A stretch of 64,000 nucleotides of DNA from an uncultured Bacteroidales bacterium (GCA_902798615.1 CADBXL010000003.1:62001-126000); one strand, 5' to 3'; counted from the first letter of the stretch, positions 52,938 through 61,731 are shown. Numbers and translations: made by a program. The notes: generated by a model from the sequence alone, not told the origin.

Positions 52938-53502
52938 CTATAGTTGTCTTTATGACGGTAAGGGCGTAATCGATGTTATGAAGAATTTGTTCATTCGTAA
53001 ATCGTATAACCTTATATCCTGCAGACTCCAACCAGTCTTGACGAATTCTATCCTCCTCAACCTGATCTCGAATAAGACCCTCCATACCTCCCTGCATAGG
53101 GAGGCTTTTATTGGGCTCCTCCATACCTCCCTGCATAGGGAGGCTTTTATTGAGACCCTCCATACCTCCCTGCGTAGGGAGGCTTTTATTGAGACCCTCC
53201 ATACCTCCCTGCGTAGGGAGGCTTTTATTGGGCATTAAAAAATATGAATGTGGATATTTATACAGAAATTGCCTTTCCTTATGATAGCCACCATCCACTT
53301 CGATGACAACCTGAGCATCACGACATAGGAAATCTACGATATAGTCCCCAATAATATGTTGTCGAAGAAACTTATGACCAAGAGCATTTCCCCTCAGACG
53401 CATCCATAATGCCCTTTCCGCCTCTGTCATAAACTGCCGATTTTCCTTAGCAAAGGTCTTCAACAGTTCATATCTATCAGGATTAGCCGTCTTCCACTCC
53501 AT
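52912..53502 (-). CDS. DUF559 (PD-(D/E)xK-like) protein with four 39-bp units inserted
   Basis: A 196-residue protein with the DUF559 endonuclease-like fold related to Vsr. TEAERALWMRLRGNALGHKF then LRQHIIGDYIVDFLCRDAQVVIEVDGGYH carry the usual E, D and E-x-D positions, and DRIRQDWLESAGYKVIRFTN is the C-terminal helix-strand. Residues 91-142 are four 13-residue repeats (NKSLPTQGGMEGL type) placed in the loop between the active-site strand and the next helix. The stop codon comes from a further repeat unit, so the true C-terminus may be changed. The function of DUF559 is not established; a nuclease role is family inference. It overlaps the next gene by 26 nt. Confidence 0.82.
   Translation of the reverse strand: MEWKTANPDRYELLKTFAKENRQFMTEAERALWMRLRGNALGHKFLRQHIIGDYIVDFLCRDAQVVIEVDGGYHKERQFLYKYPHSYFLMPNKSLPTQGGMEGLNKSLPTQGGMEGLNKSLPMQGGMEEPNKSLPMQGGMEGLIRDQVEEDRIRQDWLESAGYKVIRFTNEQILHNIDYALTVIKTTIDERYKRGQ
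53076..53231. repeat. Array of four 39-bp palindromic units inside the DUF559 gene
   Basis: Units 53076-53114, 53115-53153, 53154-53192 and 53193-53231 each have the core CCTCCCTGCRTAGGGAGG and the flank CTTTTATTG. All four are head to tail with no unique spacers, so it is not a CRISPR array. At 39 bp each they keep the reading frame. Confidence 0.95.
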
Positions 53503-53564
53503 TATGACTTATAATGTAATATGCTCCCTATGCTGGAGAAATATGAGGAAATCTATGGGTGCTA

Positions 53565-53648
53565 TCCCAAGTCCCCATATGCAGGGGGATTTAGAGGGTC
53601 TTTTGTCGCATCCTTAAGCCTCCCTACGCAGGGAGGTTTGGTGGGTCT
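53565..53648. repeat. Two palindromic elements between the second nucleotidyltransferase and DUF559 genes
   Basis: Cores CCCCATATGCAGGGGG (about 53573-53590) and CCTCCCTACGCAGGGAGG (about 53619-53636), the latter ending at the stop codon of the upstream gene. Non-coding. Confidence 0.75.
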
Positions 53649-54776
53649 TTACCCCTTCATCCTCTTATACAAATCGAAGAATATCTCTGCAGGATACTGG
53701 GTGAAGAACGGACGGTTACGCTTCATCCAATAGAGATGATGCCCTAACCTGCCAAGATGGCTGAGCGTCCTTGTGCGCTCAATATGTCGGGTATATTCAC
53801 CAGCAAGCGTCACCATATTCAGTACGAAGCTACCATGTCGGGCATCAGGCTTGCAAATCAGGTATTCATCAGGCATACCGAAGACAGTCTGCAACACATA
53901 CATCACAGCCCCGGCAAACTTCTTCATTCCGACATGCTCAATTATATTCATAACCGAGTCTTTTTCCCCTAAACTCTCATCTCTAAACCCTAAACTTTCC
54001 CCACTAAACTCTAAACTCTCCCCACTAAACTCTAAACCCTCATCTCTAGACTTGCGAAGCACCAAATAATAGTCATACAAATGACTAAACCTGATACTTT
54101 CACAAAACAGTTTCCTATAGAGATGAATCAGCTGATATACCACATTAAAGATATTGGAAGGCACAGGATATCCCCCATCTCCTATCGTGGGCCTTACTGA
54201 CAGCATTCTCTCCTCCACCCACTTCTGAAGCCATCTGTCATGCCACGGGCAATTAAGGTAGGAGAATTTAAAGCGCACATCAACGGGGAAACTGCCAGTC
54301 TTCCAGTCCACAACCTGTCGCACCACCTTAGGCTTCAGATGATATGTTGACGAAACATACTGGAAGTTCACATACTCTATAAGCCCTAACTTACCATCCT
54401 TTTTTTCCTTCGGGCAACACAGAATATCAATATCCTCATGACAGGAATCTTCCCCAAAAGGCATCAGCACGTAAGAAATCATGCCCTGTTTGGCATAATA
54501 TTCACACACTTCCAAACACCTCTTGGCAATCAACCCATTCCGCTGCTTTAAGACCTCAACTTCATGAGTCCATTTCTCCATCAAGGCAGTCGGCGGCTGT
54601 TGCTCCCTCGGCAGTCGCTCTATTGCCCTAAAGGCCAGACCTACCACTTTCTGCCTTTCGCAAACGGAATAGACCTCCTCCCACTCCTCATCCGTAAGAC
54701 GAGAGGAGAGACATTCCTTGTTGCCAATGGCTACTCGTAGCAGTTCAATGAAAAAAACATTCTCTATCTTTTTCAT
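53649..54776 (-). CDS. Nucleotidyltransferase-family protein, paralog of 51618-52937
   Basis: A 375-residue paralog (FFIELLRVAIGN against FFELLQIAIGN; MKKFAGAVMYVLQTVFGMPD against MKKFAGAIMYVLQKVFAMPD). The metal-pair region reads FGEDSCHEDIDILCCP. At the same linker site as the other gene, after DYYLVLRKSRDE, there is a different low-complexity insertion (residues about 242-270): EFSGESL twice, then GFRDESLGEKD. It is encoded by CTCTAAACT-type repeats (53968-54050) like those in the non-coding DNA at 57140-57205. Its start overlaps the GT4 stop by 4 nt. Confidence 0.8.
   Translation of the reverse strand: MKKIENVFFIELLRVAIGNKECLSSRLTDEEWEEVYSVCERQKVVGLAFRAIERLPREQQPPTALMEKWTHEVEVLKQRNGLIAKRCLEVCEYYAKQGMISYVLMPFGEDSCHEDIDILCCPKEKKDGKLGLIEYVNFQYVSSTYHLKPKVVRQVVDWKTGSFPVDVRFKFSYLNCPWHDRWLQKWVEERMLSVRPTIGDGGYPVPSNIFNVVYQLIHLYRKLFCESIRFSHLYDYYLVLRKSRDEGLEFSGESLEFSGESLGFRDESLGEKDSVMNIIEHVGMKKFAGAVMYVLQTVFGMPDEYLICKPDARHGSFVLNMVTLAGEYTRHIERTRTLSHLGRLGHHLYWMKRNRPFFTQYPAEIFFDLYKRMKG
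53968..54050. repeat. CTAAACTCT low-complexity repeat inside the second nucleotidyltransferase gene
   Basis: 21-bp units (TAAACTCTCCCCACTAAACT-like) repeat in frame to give EFSGESL. The same CTCTAAAC family is intergenic at 57140-57205 and 61928-61965. Confidence 0.8.
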
Positions 54777-55897
54777 AGTATCTCCTCAAACAAAGCCTCA
54801 TGTTCTTTTGCAACACGCTCAATAGAGAATTTCTCTTCTACTACACGTGTTCCGTTTTCTATTAGTTTTGAACGTAATGTTTCATCATTCAGGATTCGTA
54901 ACACAGCACCGGCAGCATTGTGTTCATCATCAATATCAACTAATAGTCCATTCACGCCATCCTCTACCAAATCAGGAATTGCATCCGTTTTGGTAGAAAC
55001 AAGTGGGATGCCAGCAGCCATATACTCACAAATAACAAGTCCGAAACCTTCCCAACGACTAAGCAACACTCCGACATCAAATAATGCCATATAATCATTT
55101 GGATTGCTCACCCACCCTGTGATATGCACTATATTCTGAAGATTTCTATTGCGTATCATCCTTTCTATATTATCTTTATTCTCACCATCCCCCACAATCA
55201 TGAAATGTGCATCTGGCAATTTTAAAGAGATTTTCTCAGCCATGCGGATAAAGGTATCAGGCGCTTTCTGTTCAGAAATGCGTCCTACCATTCCGATAAT
55301 AGGCACACCTTCAGGAATCCCAAACTGCTCACGAGTAACACGAGTGTTATTTATATTCTTTCTTATCTCATCAATCTCCACGCCATTGAAAATCACACGA
55401 AGTTTTTTCTCGTTTACCACGTGATACTTTAATGCTGATTCACCTTCAAAATTTGAGATACATATAACTCGTTTACAAAATGAAGTCAGACGTGTCTCAA
55501 CAAAACGATAGAACCACCGTGCCCTCTTATGAACCCTCATGTTGAAAGCCCACCCATGAGCATTATATATCACCTTACCTGGAGCAAACAAGGCAGCCAT
55601 TCTTCCAACGGCACCAGCCTTACTTGAATGGCAGTACACAATGTCAGGACGATAATACCACAAAAGCTTGAACAACTTCCATACGACAGCCATATCACGT
55701 CCAGTAATCTTGCGATCCATTTCTACTACATCAATATGCTTAACCAAAGGCTTAAAAACATCAACATCATAGTCTTGACTGCAAATGAGAATATTCTCAT
55801 ATTTGTTATTGTCAATATGTCTTAGAAGCATTTCGATATAGCATGCTACACCTCCTGAGGCTTGTGCTATATGTACTACCCTGATTTTTTTTGTCAT
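54773..55897 (-). CDS. GT4-family glycosyltransferase
   Basis: A 374-residue glycosyltransferase family 4 (GT-B fold) enzyme. The N-terminal domain begins IRVVHIAQASGGVACYIEML; YCHSSKAGAVGRMAALFA and IYNAHGWAFN are typical of the acceptor side. The C-terminal domain has VIFNGVEIDEI, GMVGRISEQKAPDTFI and the E-x7-E nucleotide-sugar motif in SRWEGFGLVICEYMAAGIPL. It probably adds a sugar to a surface polysaccharide precursor. It is the first gene of the minus-strand operon that runs to the wbuC-like gene. Confidence 0.93.
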   Translation of the reverse strand: MTKKIRVVHIAQASGGVACYIEMLLRHIDNNKYENILICSQDYDVDVFKPLVKHIDVVEMDRKITGRDMAVVWKLFKLLWYYRPDIVYCHSSKAGAVGRMAALFAPGKVIYNAHGWAFNMRVHKRARWFYRFVETRLTSFCKRVICISNFEGESALKYHVVNEKKLRVIFNGVEIDEIRKNINNTRVTREQFGIPEGVPIIGMVGRISEQKAPDTFIRMAEKISLKLPDAHFMIVGDGENKDNIERMIRNRNLQNIVHITGWVSNPNDYMALFDVGVLLSRWEGFGLVICEYMAAGIPLVSTKTDAIPDLVEDGVNGLLVDIDDEHNAAGAVLRILNDETLRSKLIENGTRVVEEKFSIERVAKEHEALFEEIL

Positions 55898-55947
55898 GGG
55901 AGATTATATATTATTCTTTATTATTCTAATTTGTAAAAACCGACAAA

Positions 55948-55979
55948 AGCCCTTCAGAGCCTTTAGGCCCTGGAGGGTT
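55948..55979 (-). terminator. Terminator of the DUF6266 gene
   Basis: AACCCTCCAGGGCC / GGCTCTGAAGGGCT on the minus strand forms a 14-position stem with one mismatch, followed by TTTTGTCGGTTTTT. Confidence 0.75.
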
Positions 55980-56023
55980 CTTTGATTAAATTAGATAAAC
56001 GAATGATTCATTTTTCATTTCAT

Positions 56024-56947
56024 TTACAGCGTATCATTTCCGCCATCGCCACCACCTGAAGGGGTTGAGCCACCATCGCCTGTGCTGCCAGTCGTCTCGC
56101 CGTCAGGAGAGAGGAATGCCGACATGCTCTGTCCGTAGCTTGAGGATGCGAGGTTATAAGCCATATCACCCTGATACTCAGAGAGAATGCTGTTGGCATC
56201 GATGAGTGTCTGCGAAGAGACGAGCGTCTTGCCGTTAGCCGACTTGCGGGAGTGCACCCAACAATACACGCAGTCGCCATCGTTGCCGCTGTGGCCGACC
56301 ATGCCGTCAATAGAAGCGAAGCCGTGAGAGAGACCTGTCTCATCAGAGAGCTTGTTTTCGTTAGCTGCATCGAGAACCACCTTCGCAGCCGAGAACTGAC
56401 AGTAAGGAATACCCGTCTCCGCGTTCACCTTCTGCTTTACCAGGAAGAACGAAATCTGGTCACCGTACTTATAGTCCGCGTTGTTGCCAACCACCGCCTG
56501 AGCGAACTGCGCCACTGTGGTATTCGCACCGATAGTGAGTGCACCGAGACTTATGTCGGTCTTTGCGTTCTGCCCTGTGCCTGTGATGACGATTGCAGGG
56601 AGCGAGCCCTGAGTAATCTGATAGGGAGCAGCCACACACGCACCGCCAGCCACGGCCTGCTTGGTGAGATAGACGGGAGTCTGCTGCATGTTCACCTTCA
56701 CGAACATGTTGTAGTCGGAAAGGTTCTTCGGGCGAGACTCAAACCCGAAGTTGAGTAGCGGACGGATGCCTTTATACATCTGCACCACATTAGCCCATTT
56801 GGTGCGATGGCGTTGCTGCGGTTCGGTGCGAGAGATCTTCACCTCGGTCACCTTCTCTGAAACGATGGTGCGACCTGCTGATCTGCGAAACGTGAGGCTG
56901 CCAGCCGAACCCTTGAGCTTTGATACGATACCATTTAGAATTGCCAT
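56024..56947 (-). CDS. DUF6266 family protein
   Basis: A 307-residue protein starting MAILNGIVSKLKGSAGSLTF (ATG 56947), the usual start of DUF6266; the longer frame to 57013 runs through a palindromic repeat and is rejected. The conserved block RRSAGRTIVSEKVTEVK, then NVVQMYKGIRPLLN, is present. The C-terminus is Gly/Ser-rich and low complexity (GGSTPSGGGDGGNDTL). The family is restricted to Bacteroidota and uncharacterised. There is no signal peptide. It is expressed alone, with a promoter at 57345-57376. Confidence 0.82.
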   Translation of the reverse strand: MAILNGIVSKLKGSAGSLTFRRSAGRTIVSEKVTEVKISRTEPQQRHRTKWANVVQMYKGIRPLLNFGFESRPKNLSDYNMFVKVNMQQTPVYLTKQAVAGGACVAAPYQITQGSLPAIVITGTGQNAKTDISLGALTIGANTTVAQFAQAVVGNNADYKYGDQISFFLVKQKVNAETGIPYCQFSAAKVVLDAANENKLSDETGLSHGFASIDGMVGHSGNDGDCVYCWVHSRKSANGKTLVSSQTLIDANSILSEYQGDMAYNLASSSYGQSMSAFLSPDGETTGSTGDGGSTPSGGGDGGNDTL

Positions 56948-57625
56948 ATAGAAGCCCCTTTCCAAGTCCGACCCCTTTCTGTCCTTCGGACATCTTTCCC
57001 CGTGAAGGGGCAAGAAGGCTGGCGCGATACGGCCTAACCTTGAAAGGAATCGACAAGCCGCTGGGGTAAGCGGGGGATAAAAGGTTAGTAACTTTGTAGG
57101 TCAGAAGATTGTAAGGTAGGAAGTGAAAAGCGTGAAGTAGAGGAAAGTCTCTAAACTCTAGTCTCTAATCACTAAACTCTAATCACTAAACCCTAATCTC
57201 TAAACCTAAAACAAGAAAGATACAAGCAAGTGCCGTCGCCGTCCTCATATTGTTTCTCTGTTCTTCCTCTGCTATGAGAGCAGAGCCACAACGGAGGGAT
57301 AACGAAGGCATAGCAGAGGATGCCCGTATCTCCTAATGCTACTGCAAAGGTACTAACTTTTTCCCACGTGGGCAATACCTTTCCCCGACTTTGAAGCCAT
57401 ACCTTCCCGAACTTTATTTACCTCGTAGAAAAGAGATCATTATTATGTTCTAAGAAGGATTTTTCCATGTTTCGCGTTTCAGGTTTCACCAAGCGAAACG
57501 CGAAACGTGAAACTTAAGTTTTTCCTTTTCTCTCTCAATAGATTTACGCGAACCTTATATATATAACAGAATTAATATTTTATTATCTATAAGGAAAGTA
57601 TAGCGCAAGCGATGTGAAACGTCGA
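56948..57625. other. Repeat-rich spacer of about 680 bp upstream of DUF6266
   Basis: Holds a palindromic element (about 56955-57012, CCGTCCTTCGGACA-like and CCCCGTGAAGGGG cores), CTCTAAACT/CACTAAAC 14-bp repeats (57140-57205), a promoter (57345-57376), and inverted GTTTCGCGTTTC / GAAACGCGAAAC copies (57471-57510). No convincing gene: the only longer frame (57193-57375, minus) overlaps the promoter. Confidence 0.55.
57345..57376 (-). promoter_or_regulatory. Promoter of the DUF6266 gene with internal CCCACGTGGG palindrome
   Basis: Minus strand ATTG (57376-57373), a 20-nt spacer, TACCTTTG (57352-57345). The spacer contains the perfect 10-bp palindrome CCCACGTGGG. The leader would be about 390 nt. 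Confidence 0.5.
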
Positions 57626-58891
57626 TTACGTGTTTCGCGTTTCGGAGGCTGTATTATTTCTATATTGCTCAATGTAGATATGAATCCAGTTTTGGACATT
57701 AGGAACTGCACTGAGCTTTGTGGGAGTCATATTCGAGCCACATGTCTTTTTCTTCTTTGCCTTTTCAGCCTTTGAAAGCTTTCTTGAATCGAAAAGTACA
57801 CTAAAGAAACATTCTACTAACTCTGCGCTTTTTGCTTGAAGGACTCCTTCCTTTGCCATTATTCCTATAACCTGACAGATAATCAGGTTGCGTCCTGCAC
57901 TCTTGTTGAGTTTCAGCGCCATGTCATAGGCAAGATCAGAATCAAGGATATCATCCCAGACCGAGGTTAGGAAATCCTCCTCAAATCCATCAGCAAGATG
58001 TATTCTGCAAGTCTGGGTTGCTTTTATTGCAATCTGCAATACATTCTGTTTTGCTTTTTCTATTTCTTGTTCACGTTCCCTGACTTCATCATCATCACCA
58101 TCACAATTTTCCACTCCGATAACAGTTAGAGACTTATTAACCAAACCACAATAATGCTTTAGGGAATTGGCATTAAATAGAAGTTTGTTAAAATTCTCCT
58201 CATCATCCAGCCCATAACTCCACAGCAATCTGCCGAGTGCCTCTTCGCAGATGCGCAATTCCTTCGTGTTTATGCAGTCTTCTGCCATCTGCTTTAATAG
58301 GGATGTTACCTCATCAATCTTCTTATTACAAAACTCCTCTCTTTTTAATTGTGTCTTCGACTGAATCTTATGGCGTATTTTCTCCTGTTGCTTAGTCCAT
58401 TCTGTCAGAGTGTAATGTTCAATTTCTCTTCGCCAGTAGTCCACATACAACTGCGGTTCGTCAACATCATCCAGCAACTTTACTATGCTTATAAGGACGT
58501 TCATTAACTGAGGAAATGACACGTTGAATAACATGGCATTACCTTTGAGTAATAATTCGTCTTTTTCCTCCGTTGACCGCTCCAAAGCTTCCATGTAAAC
58601 TTTGTTATCACGAAAACAACCATAGCATGAATCTAATATTGAAAAAAGATTTTTCCAGTCAATGAACCTAAACCCATCAGAACGCAGAGGCAATTTCTCC
58701 TTTAAGGCTTGTTCCAACGATATGAACATTTCCTTAATATCATTGACTTCGATATACAACGCATTACATGCATAAAGGAATGCACTCTCATTTTTCACGT
58801 GACGATGGCAAGCCGTCATAAGTTCAACGAAGCCATTCAGTCTTTTTTCAAGCACATCACAACTCCACTCTATCTGCTCACTCCCTTTCAT
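57626..58891 (-). CDS. Hypothetical protein, unknown helical family
   Basis: A 421-residue cytoplasmic protein with no signal peptide or TM segment, mainly helical with charged stretches (KQQEKIRHKIQSKTQLKREE, DDDEVREREQEIEKAKQN). The end has a lysine-rich stretch KAEKAKKKKTCG followed by a compact segment (LSAVPNVQNWIHIYIEQYRN). I do not recognise the family. The last residues (SETRNT) are encoded by a GAAACGCGAAAC repeat, so the natural C-terminus has probably been replaced. It follows the 311-residue gene by 7 bp. Confidence 0.65.
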   Translation of the reverse strand: MKGSEQIEWSCDVLEKRLNGFVELMTACHRHVKNESAFLYACNALYIEVNDIKEMFISLEQALKEKLPLRSDGFRFIDWKNLFSILDSCYGCFRDNKVYMEALERSTEEKDELLLKGNAMLFNVSFPQLMNVLISIVKLLDDVDEPQLYVDYWRREIEHYTLTEWTKQQEKIRHKIQSKTQLKREEFCNKKIDEVTSLLKQMAEDCINTKELRICEEALGRLLWSYGLDDEENFNKLLFNANSLKHYCGLVNKSLTVIGVENCDGDDDEVREREQEIEKAKQNVLQIAIKATQTCRIHLADGFEEDFLTSVWDDILDSDLAYDMALKLNKSAGRNLIICQVIGIMAKEGVLQAKSAELVECFFSVLFDSRKLSKAEKAKKKKTCGSNMTPTKLSAVPNVQNWIHIYIEQYRNNTASETRNT

Positions 58892-58898
58892 GCTTGTC

Positions 58899-59834
58899 CT
58901 AAAGCTTCATTACACGTTGCTCAATATCATTGTAACTGTCAGACAAGTAAGTCTCAATGGTGCGAACCAAGTTGCGTCTGTTATCCTCCTCTTGTTTCTG
59001 CGTAGTGGTCATGTCAGAGTATGGAATGTTCTTATCTGTCAATTTCGCAATAGTATATAGAAACATTTCCTTGATTCCCGAAACTATATTGAGGATCTTT
59101 TCTTTCTCACTATCGCGGAGAATCTTTATTGCTTCGGCAACAATTCTTTCGCTCTCAGCAGTATTGGACTCAATATGACCGTTGGTAACAGCCTCCAAAT
59201 CGTCACAGAGTTCCTTCACTCCCTTCTCAGGCTGATCTGCATTTTCATCCTTAAATACATTAGCCTTGCGCAACATTTCGTTGATCTTGTCTATGGATAT
59301 CTTCTGAGTATAGAGCCTGTCGAGCACCCATATATATCTCAGTGACAATGGGCCGACATAATCCTTGTCGAGCATACTCTCCCAAAACATCAGATTGTGA
59401 AGATAGGCGTTGACATCCTTCTGCTTGTTTGTATCTACACTTCCGAGAGGTACTCTGTAACACTTGCTCCCCCCCAGTTTTATTTCCTCTGGCTGGAGGT
59501 TATACAACTGCTGACATACGACGTCCCAGTTCAGTCTGTTTATAAGCATCCATCCCAAATCGGTATCAGCATCCATTTTTTTGTTGACAAACAAGATTCG
59601 CCCTGTAATCTTTATCTCATCCATAGGGATGCCGTAGTTTGTTGAATACGACCGTACCAACAAAGGTGAGTCTATGACGACGCTCTCTACCAAAACGTAA
59701 TATGGCAGATAATCTTCAATCTCATTGAATATTGCATCCTGTGGATCAGTAACTGGATTTCCGCCTTTGAACTTATGGTTCCAGACATCAGCCACTTTCT
59801 TCATCTGCAATCTTATGATACCCCTGGTATTCAT
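58899..59834 (-). CDS. Hypothetical protein, first gene of an unknown pair
   Basis: A 311-residue protein without signal or TM segments. The N-terminal half has a beta-rich part (ILFVNKKMDADTDLGWMLIN), and the C-terminal half is helical (KILRDSEKEKILNIVSGIKE, then NLVRTIETYLSD). No characterised family is recognised. The 7-bp gap to the next gene indicates one operon. The pair is divergent from the DUF3987 row, separated by about 240 bp, so both could share one control region. Confidence 0.62.
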   Translation of the reverse strand: MNTRGIIRLQMKKVADVWNHKFKGGNPVTDPQDAIFNEIEDYLPYYVLVESVVIDSPLLVRSYSTNYGIPMDEIKITGRILFVNKKMDADTDLGWMLINRLNWDVVCQQLYNLQPEEIKLGGSKCYRVPLGSVDTNKQKDVNAYLHNLMFWESMLDKDYVGPLSLRYIWVLDRLYTQKISIDKINEMLRKANVFKDENADQPEKGVKELCDDLEAVTNGHIESNTAESERIVAEAIKILRDSEKEKILNIVSGIKEMFLYTIAKLTDKNIPYSDMTTTQKQEEDNRRNLVRTIETYLSDSYNDIEQRVMKL

Positions 59835-60078
59835 ATTTGTGGATTTTATTTATGGATTACTTTTTTACTGCGTTTTCTTCAAGAATATTTTTTGCGTGCA
59901 CAATTCGCTGGATATTAAACGATTGGCAAGAAATTCCGCATGGATAATTTTTGTTGATTTTTCTTTGTTTTGGATTAAATTTTTAACCCATGGGCATCTC
60001 CATACTTTTGCACCCAGATTTCCAGATGAGCCGACGCAATGGTGCTGACGCAATATGGCTGGGGTCGCAATAATAACT

Positions 60079-60393
60079 ATGGTAAAAAATACCAACCTCT
60101 GCATTGACCTCAAGACGATCATGCAGAATGACGCTCTCCTTGCTAAGGGACAATGTTACAACGGAATCCTAACCCGTGATTCTGATACTCACTACCGTTT
60201 TGAAGAGACAATCCGCAAGGGACGTCGTCCTCGCAATCCCAAACTCTTCGACGGCAAGCATATCTCTATGGTACGCAAGTCCAACGGAAGGTATCAGATC
60301 CACATGAAAGCGATGGGTGAGAAACTCGACATGGAGAATTTTGCCTTCGAAATCTATCGTGAGGTAGTATCAGCACTTAAAATCATCGACTAA
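60079..60393 (+). CDS. Small basic hypothetical protein upstream of DUF3987
   Basis: A 104-residue protein from ATG 60079 (MVKNTNLCIDLKTIMQNDAL); an ATG at 60055 in the same frame would add 8 residues. It is basic in the middle (ETIRKGRRPRNPKLFDGKH), suggesting nucleic-acid contact, with a short alpha/beta pattern. The family is not recognised. It lies 3 bp before the DUF3987 gene, so it is part of the same unit. Confidence 0.65.
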   Translation: MVKNTNLCIDLKTIMQNDALLAKGQCYNGILTRDSDTHYRFEETIRKGRRPRNPKLFDGKHISMVRKSNGRYQIHMKAMGEKLDMENFAFEIYREVVSALKIID

Positions 60394-60396
60394 GCA

Positions 60397-61731
60397 ATGA
60401 GCAATACAAGCATCAATCATCAAAAGGCACAGCCGTCAATACAGGCATCAGACCTTCCACCTGCTTTACGTGTATTTTGGAATACTGCTCCAAATCACTT
60501 CAAGGTAGCGAGTATCCTATCTGCCATTACCTGTTATTGTGCCCTCGGCACGCGACTTCGTGCAAAGTATGTATACGACCTTGAGCCTCACGCTCTGCTC
60601 TTGCAGGTATTGATTCTCGGTGAACCAGGTTCGGGAAAGTCCTTCACCCGACCAATCGTAAAGCAACTCATGCGACCGCTCAAGCTAAAGGATGCAGAGC
60701 AGAAACGCATCGAACAGGCATATCAGGATCTGAAGAAGACTGCTGCCAAGAACAAGCAGTTGCCAGAGGAGCCAATAACCGTGACTCGCATCATCAACAC
60801 CATCACCAAGGCGAAACTGGTAAAACGTGCTGACATGATGGTACGTAAATACGGCTCGCCTCTGTCATTCTTTTTCTTCTCCGAGGAACTTGCCACGATG
60901 ACCGAGAGCAACAGACGTGCGTTTGCCGACCTCAACACCATGGATAGACTTGCCTACGACCTCGGTGCGGAATATTCAAGTGATACGCTGTCGGATGCTT
61001 CCTACAATGCCGATGTGGATGTCATCTACAACTCGCTATTCTGCGGAACGGAGAATGCCCTCAACGAGTATATCAACAAGCGTGCGATAGAAGGCGGCAA
61101 CTGTACCCGTAAGGTATTGGTGCGCATCGACGATGACCTAATGGGCGAAGATGCACCTGTGTTCCGCCAACAGACCGACGAGGAATCATCTATCGTGAAC
61201 AAGACGGTTGAAAGGCTGATGGCAGAAACCTACACAGAGGATGATCTGATTCTGGATACCCACATGGTGCCTGCCGAGTGGCTTGAATTCTCTGTAAGGA
61301 AGTGGTGCAACGAACAGCGTCAACTGGTGTTGAAGACAGGTTCACGTGCACTCAACTGCTTTTATAAGCGTTCCTCCGTTTCAGCATGGCGAATGGCGTG
61401 CATGTGCTATCACCTCTGGGGTGAGGATGAAAGACATCAGCAACATTGTATCCGTTTCTATCGCTTCATGGCTCAGTTCATCCTTGACGGACTTCTGTCA
61501 AAGTGGGGCAAGCAATATGAACTGATGCACAAGGGAGAAGGTGAGGAAGATGGGCAGAAGGTTACGCTCTACGACCAGTTGCCGAAGCAGTTCTCAAGGG
61601 ATCAACTGCGTGAGCTTATCATTAAACTTGACCTTTCCACTCCAGAGCGCATCTTCATCAATAAATGGAAGCGCACCAAGATGGTATTCCAGCCCGATGC
61701 CTCAGCCGAGGTTTATATCAAGAATTATTGA
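60397..61731 (+). CDS. DUF3987 family P-loop protein (helicase/primase-associated)
   Basis: A 444-residue protein with the DUF3987 layout: LPPALRVFWNTAPNHFKVAS near the start, Walker A LILGEPGSGKSFTRP, and an aromatic FFFFSEEL segment followed by NTMDRLAYDLGAE. In Bacteroidota, DUF3987 proteins occur in phage-like and mobile islands, often next to primase-type genes. A CHC2-Toprim gene follows here. A role in replication of a mobile element is therefore plausible but not shown. The length is that of the shorter members, without the VirE_N/primase front domain. Confidence 0.83.
   Translation: MSNTSINHQKAQPSIQASDLPPALRVFWNTAPNHFKVASILSAITCYCALGTRLRAKYVYDLEPHALLLQVLILGEPGSGKSFTRPIVKQLMRPLKLKDAEQKRIEQAYQDLKKTAAKNKQLPEEPITVTRIINTITKAKLVKRADMMVRKYGSPLSFFFFSEELATMTESNRRAFADLNTMDRLAYDLGAEYSSDTLSDASYNADVDVIYNSLFCGTENALNEYINKRAIEGGNCTRKVLVRIDDDLMGEDAPVFRQQTDEESSIVNKTVERLMAETYTEDDLILDTHMVPAEWLEFSVRKWCNEQRQLVLKTGSRALNCFYKRSSVSAWRMACMCYHLWGEDERHQQHCIRFYRFMAQFILDGLLSKWGKQYELMHKGEGEEDGQKVTLYDQLPKQFSRDQLRELIIKLDLSTPERIFINKWKRTKMVFQPDASAEVYIKNY

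Noticed and set aside
53076-53231. Four-unit array as a CRISPR
   Set aside because: Units are contiguous, 39 bp, palindromic and without unique spacers; no cas gene is near.
56948-57013. N-terminal extension of the DUF6266 protein
   Set aside because: It reads through a palindromic repeat; MAILNG is the normal start of the family.
57193-57375. 60-residue minus-strand frame upstream of DUF6266
   Set aside because: It overlaps the promoter, and its tail runs into low-complexity repeats.
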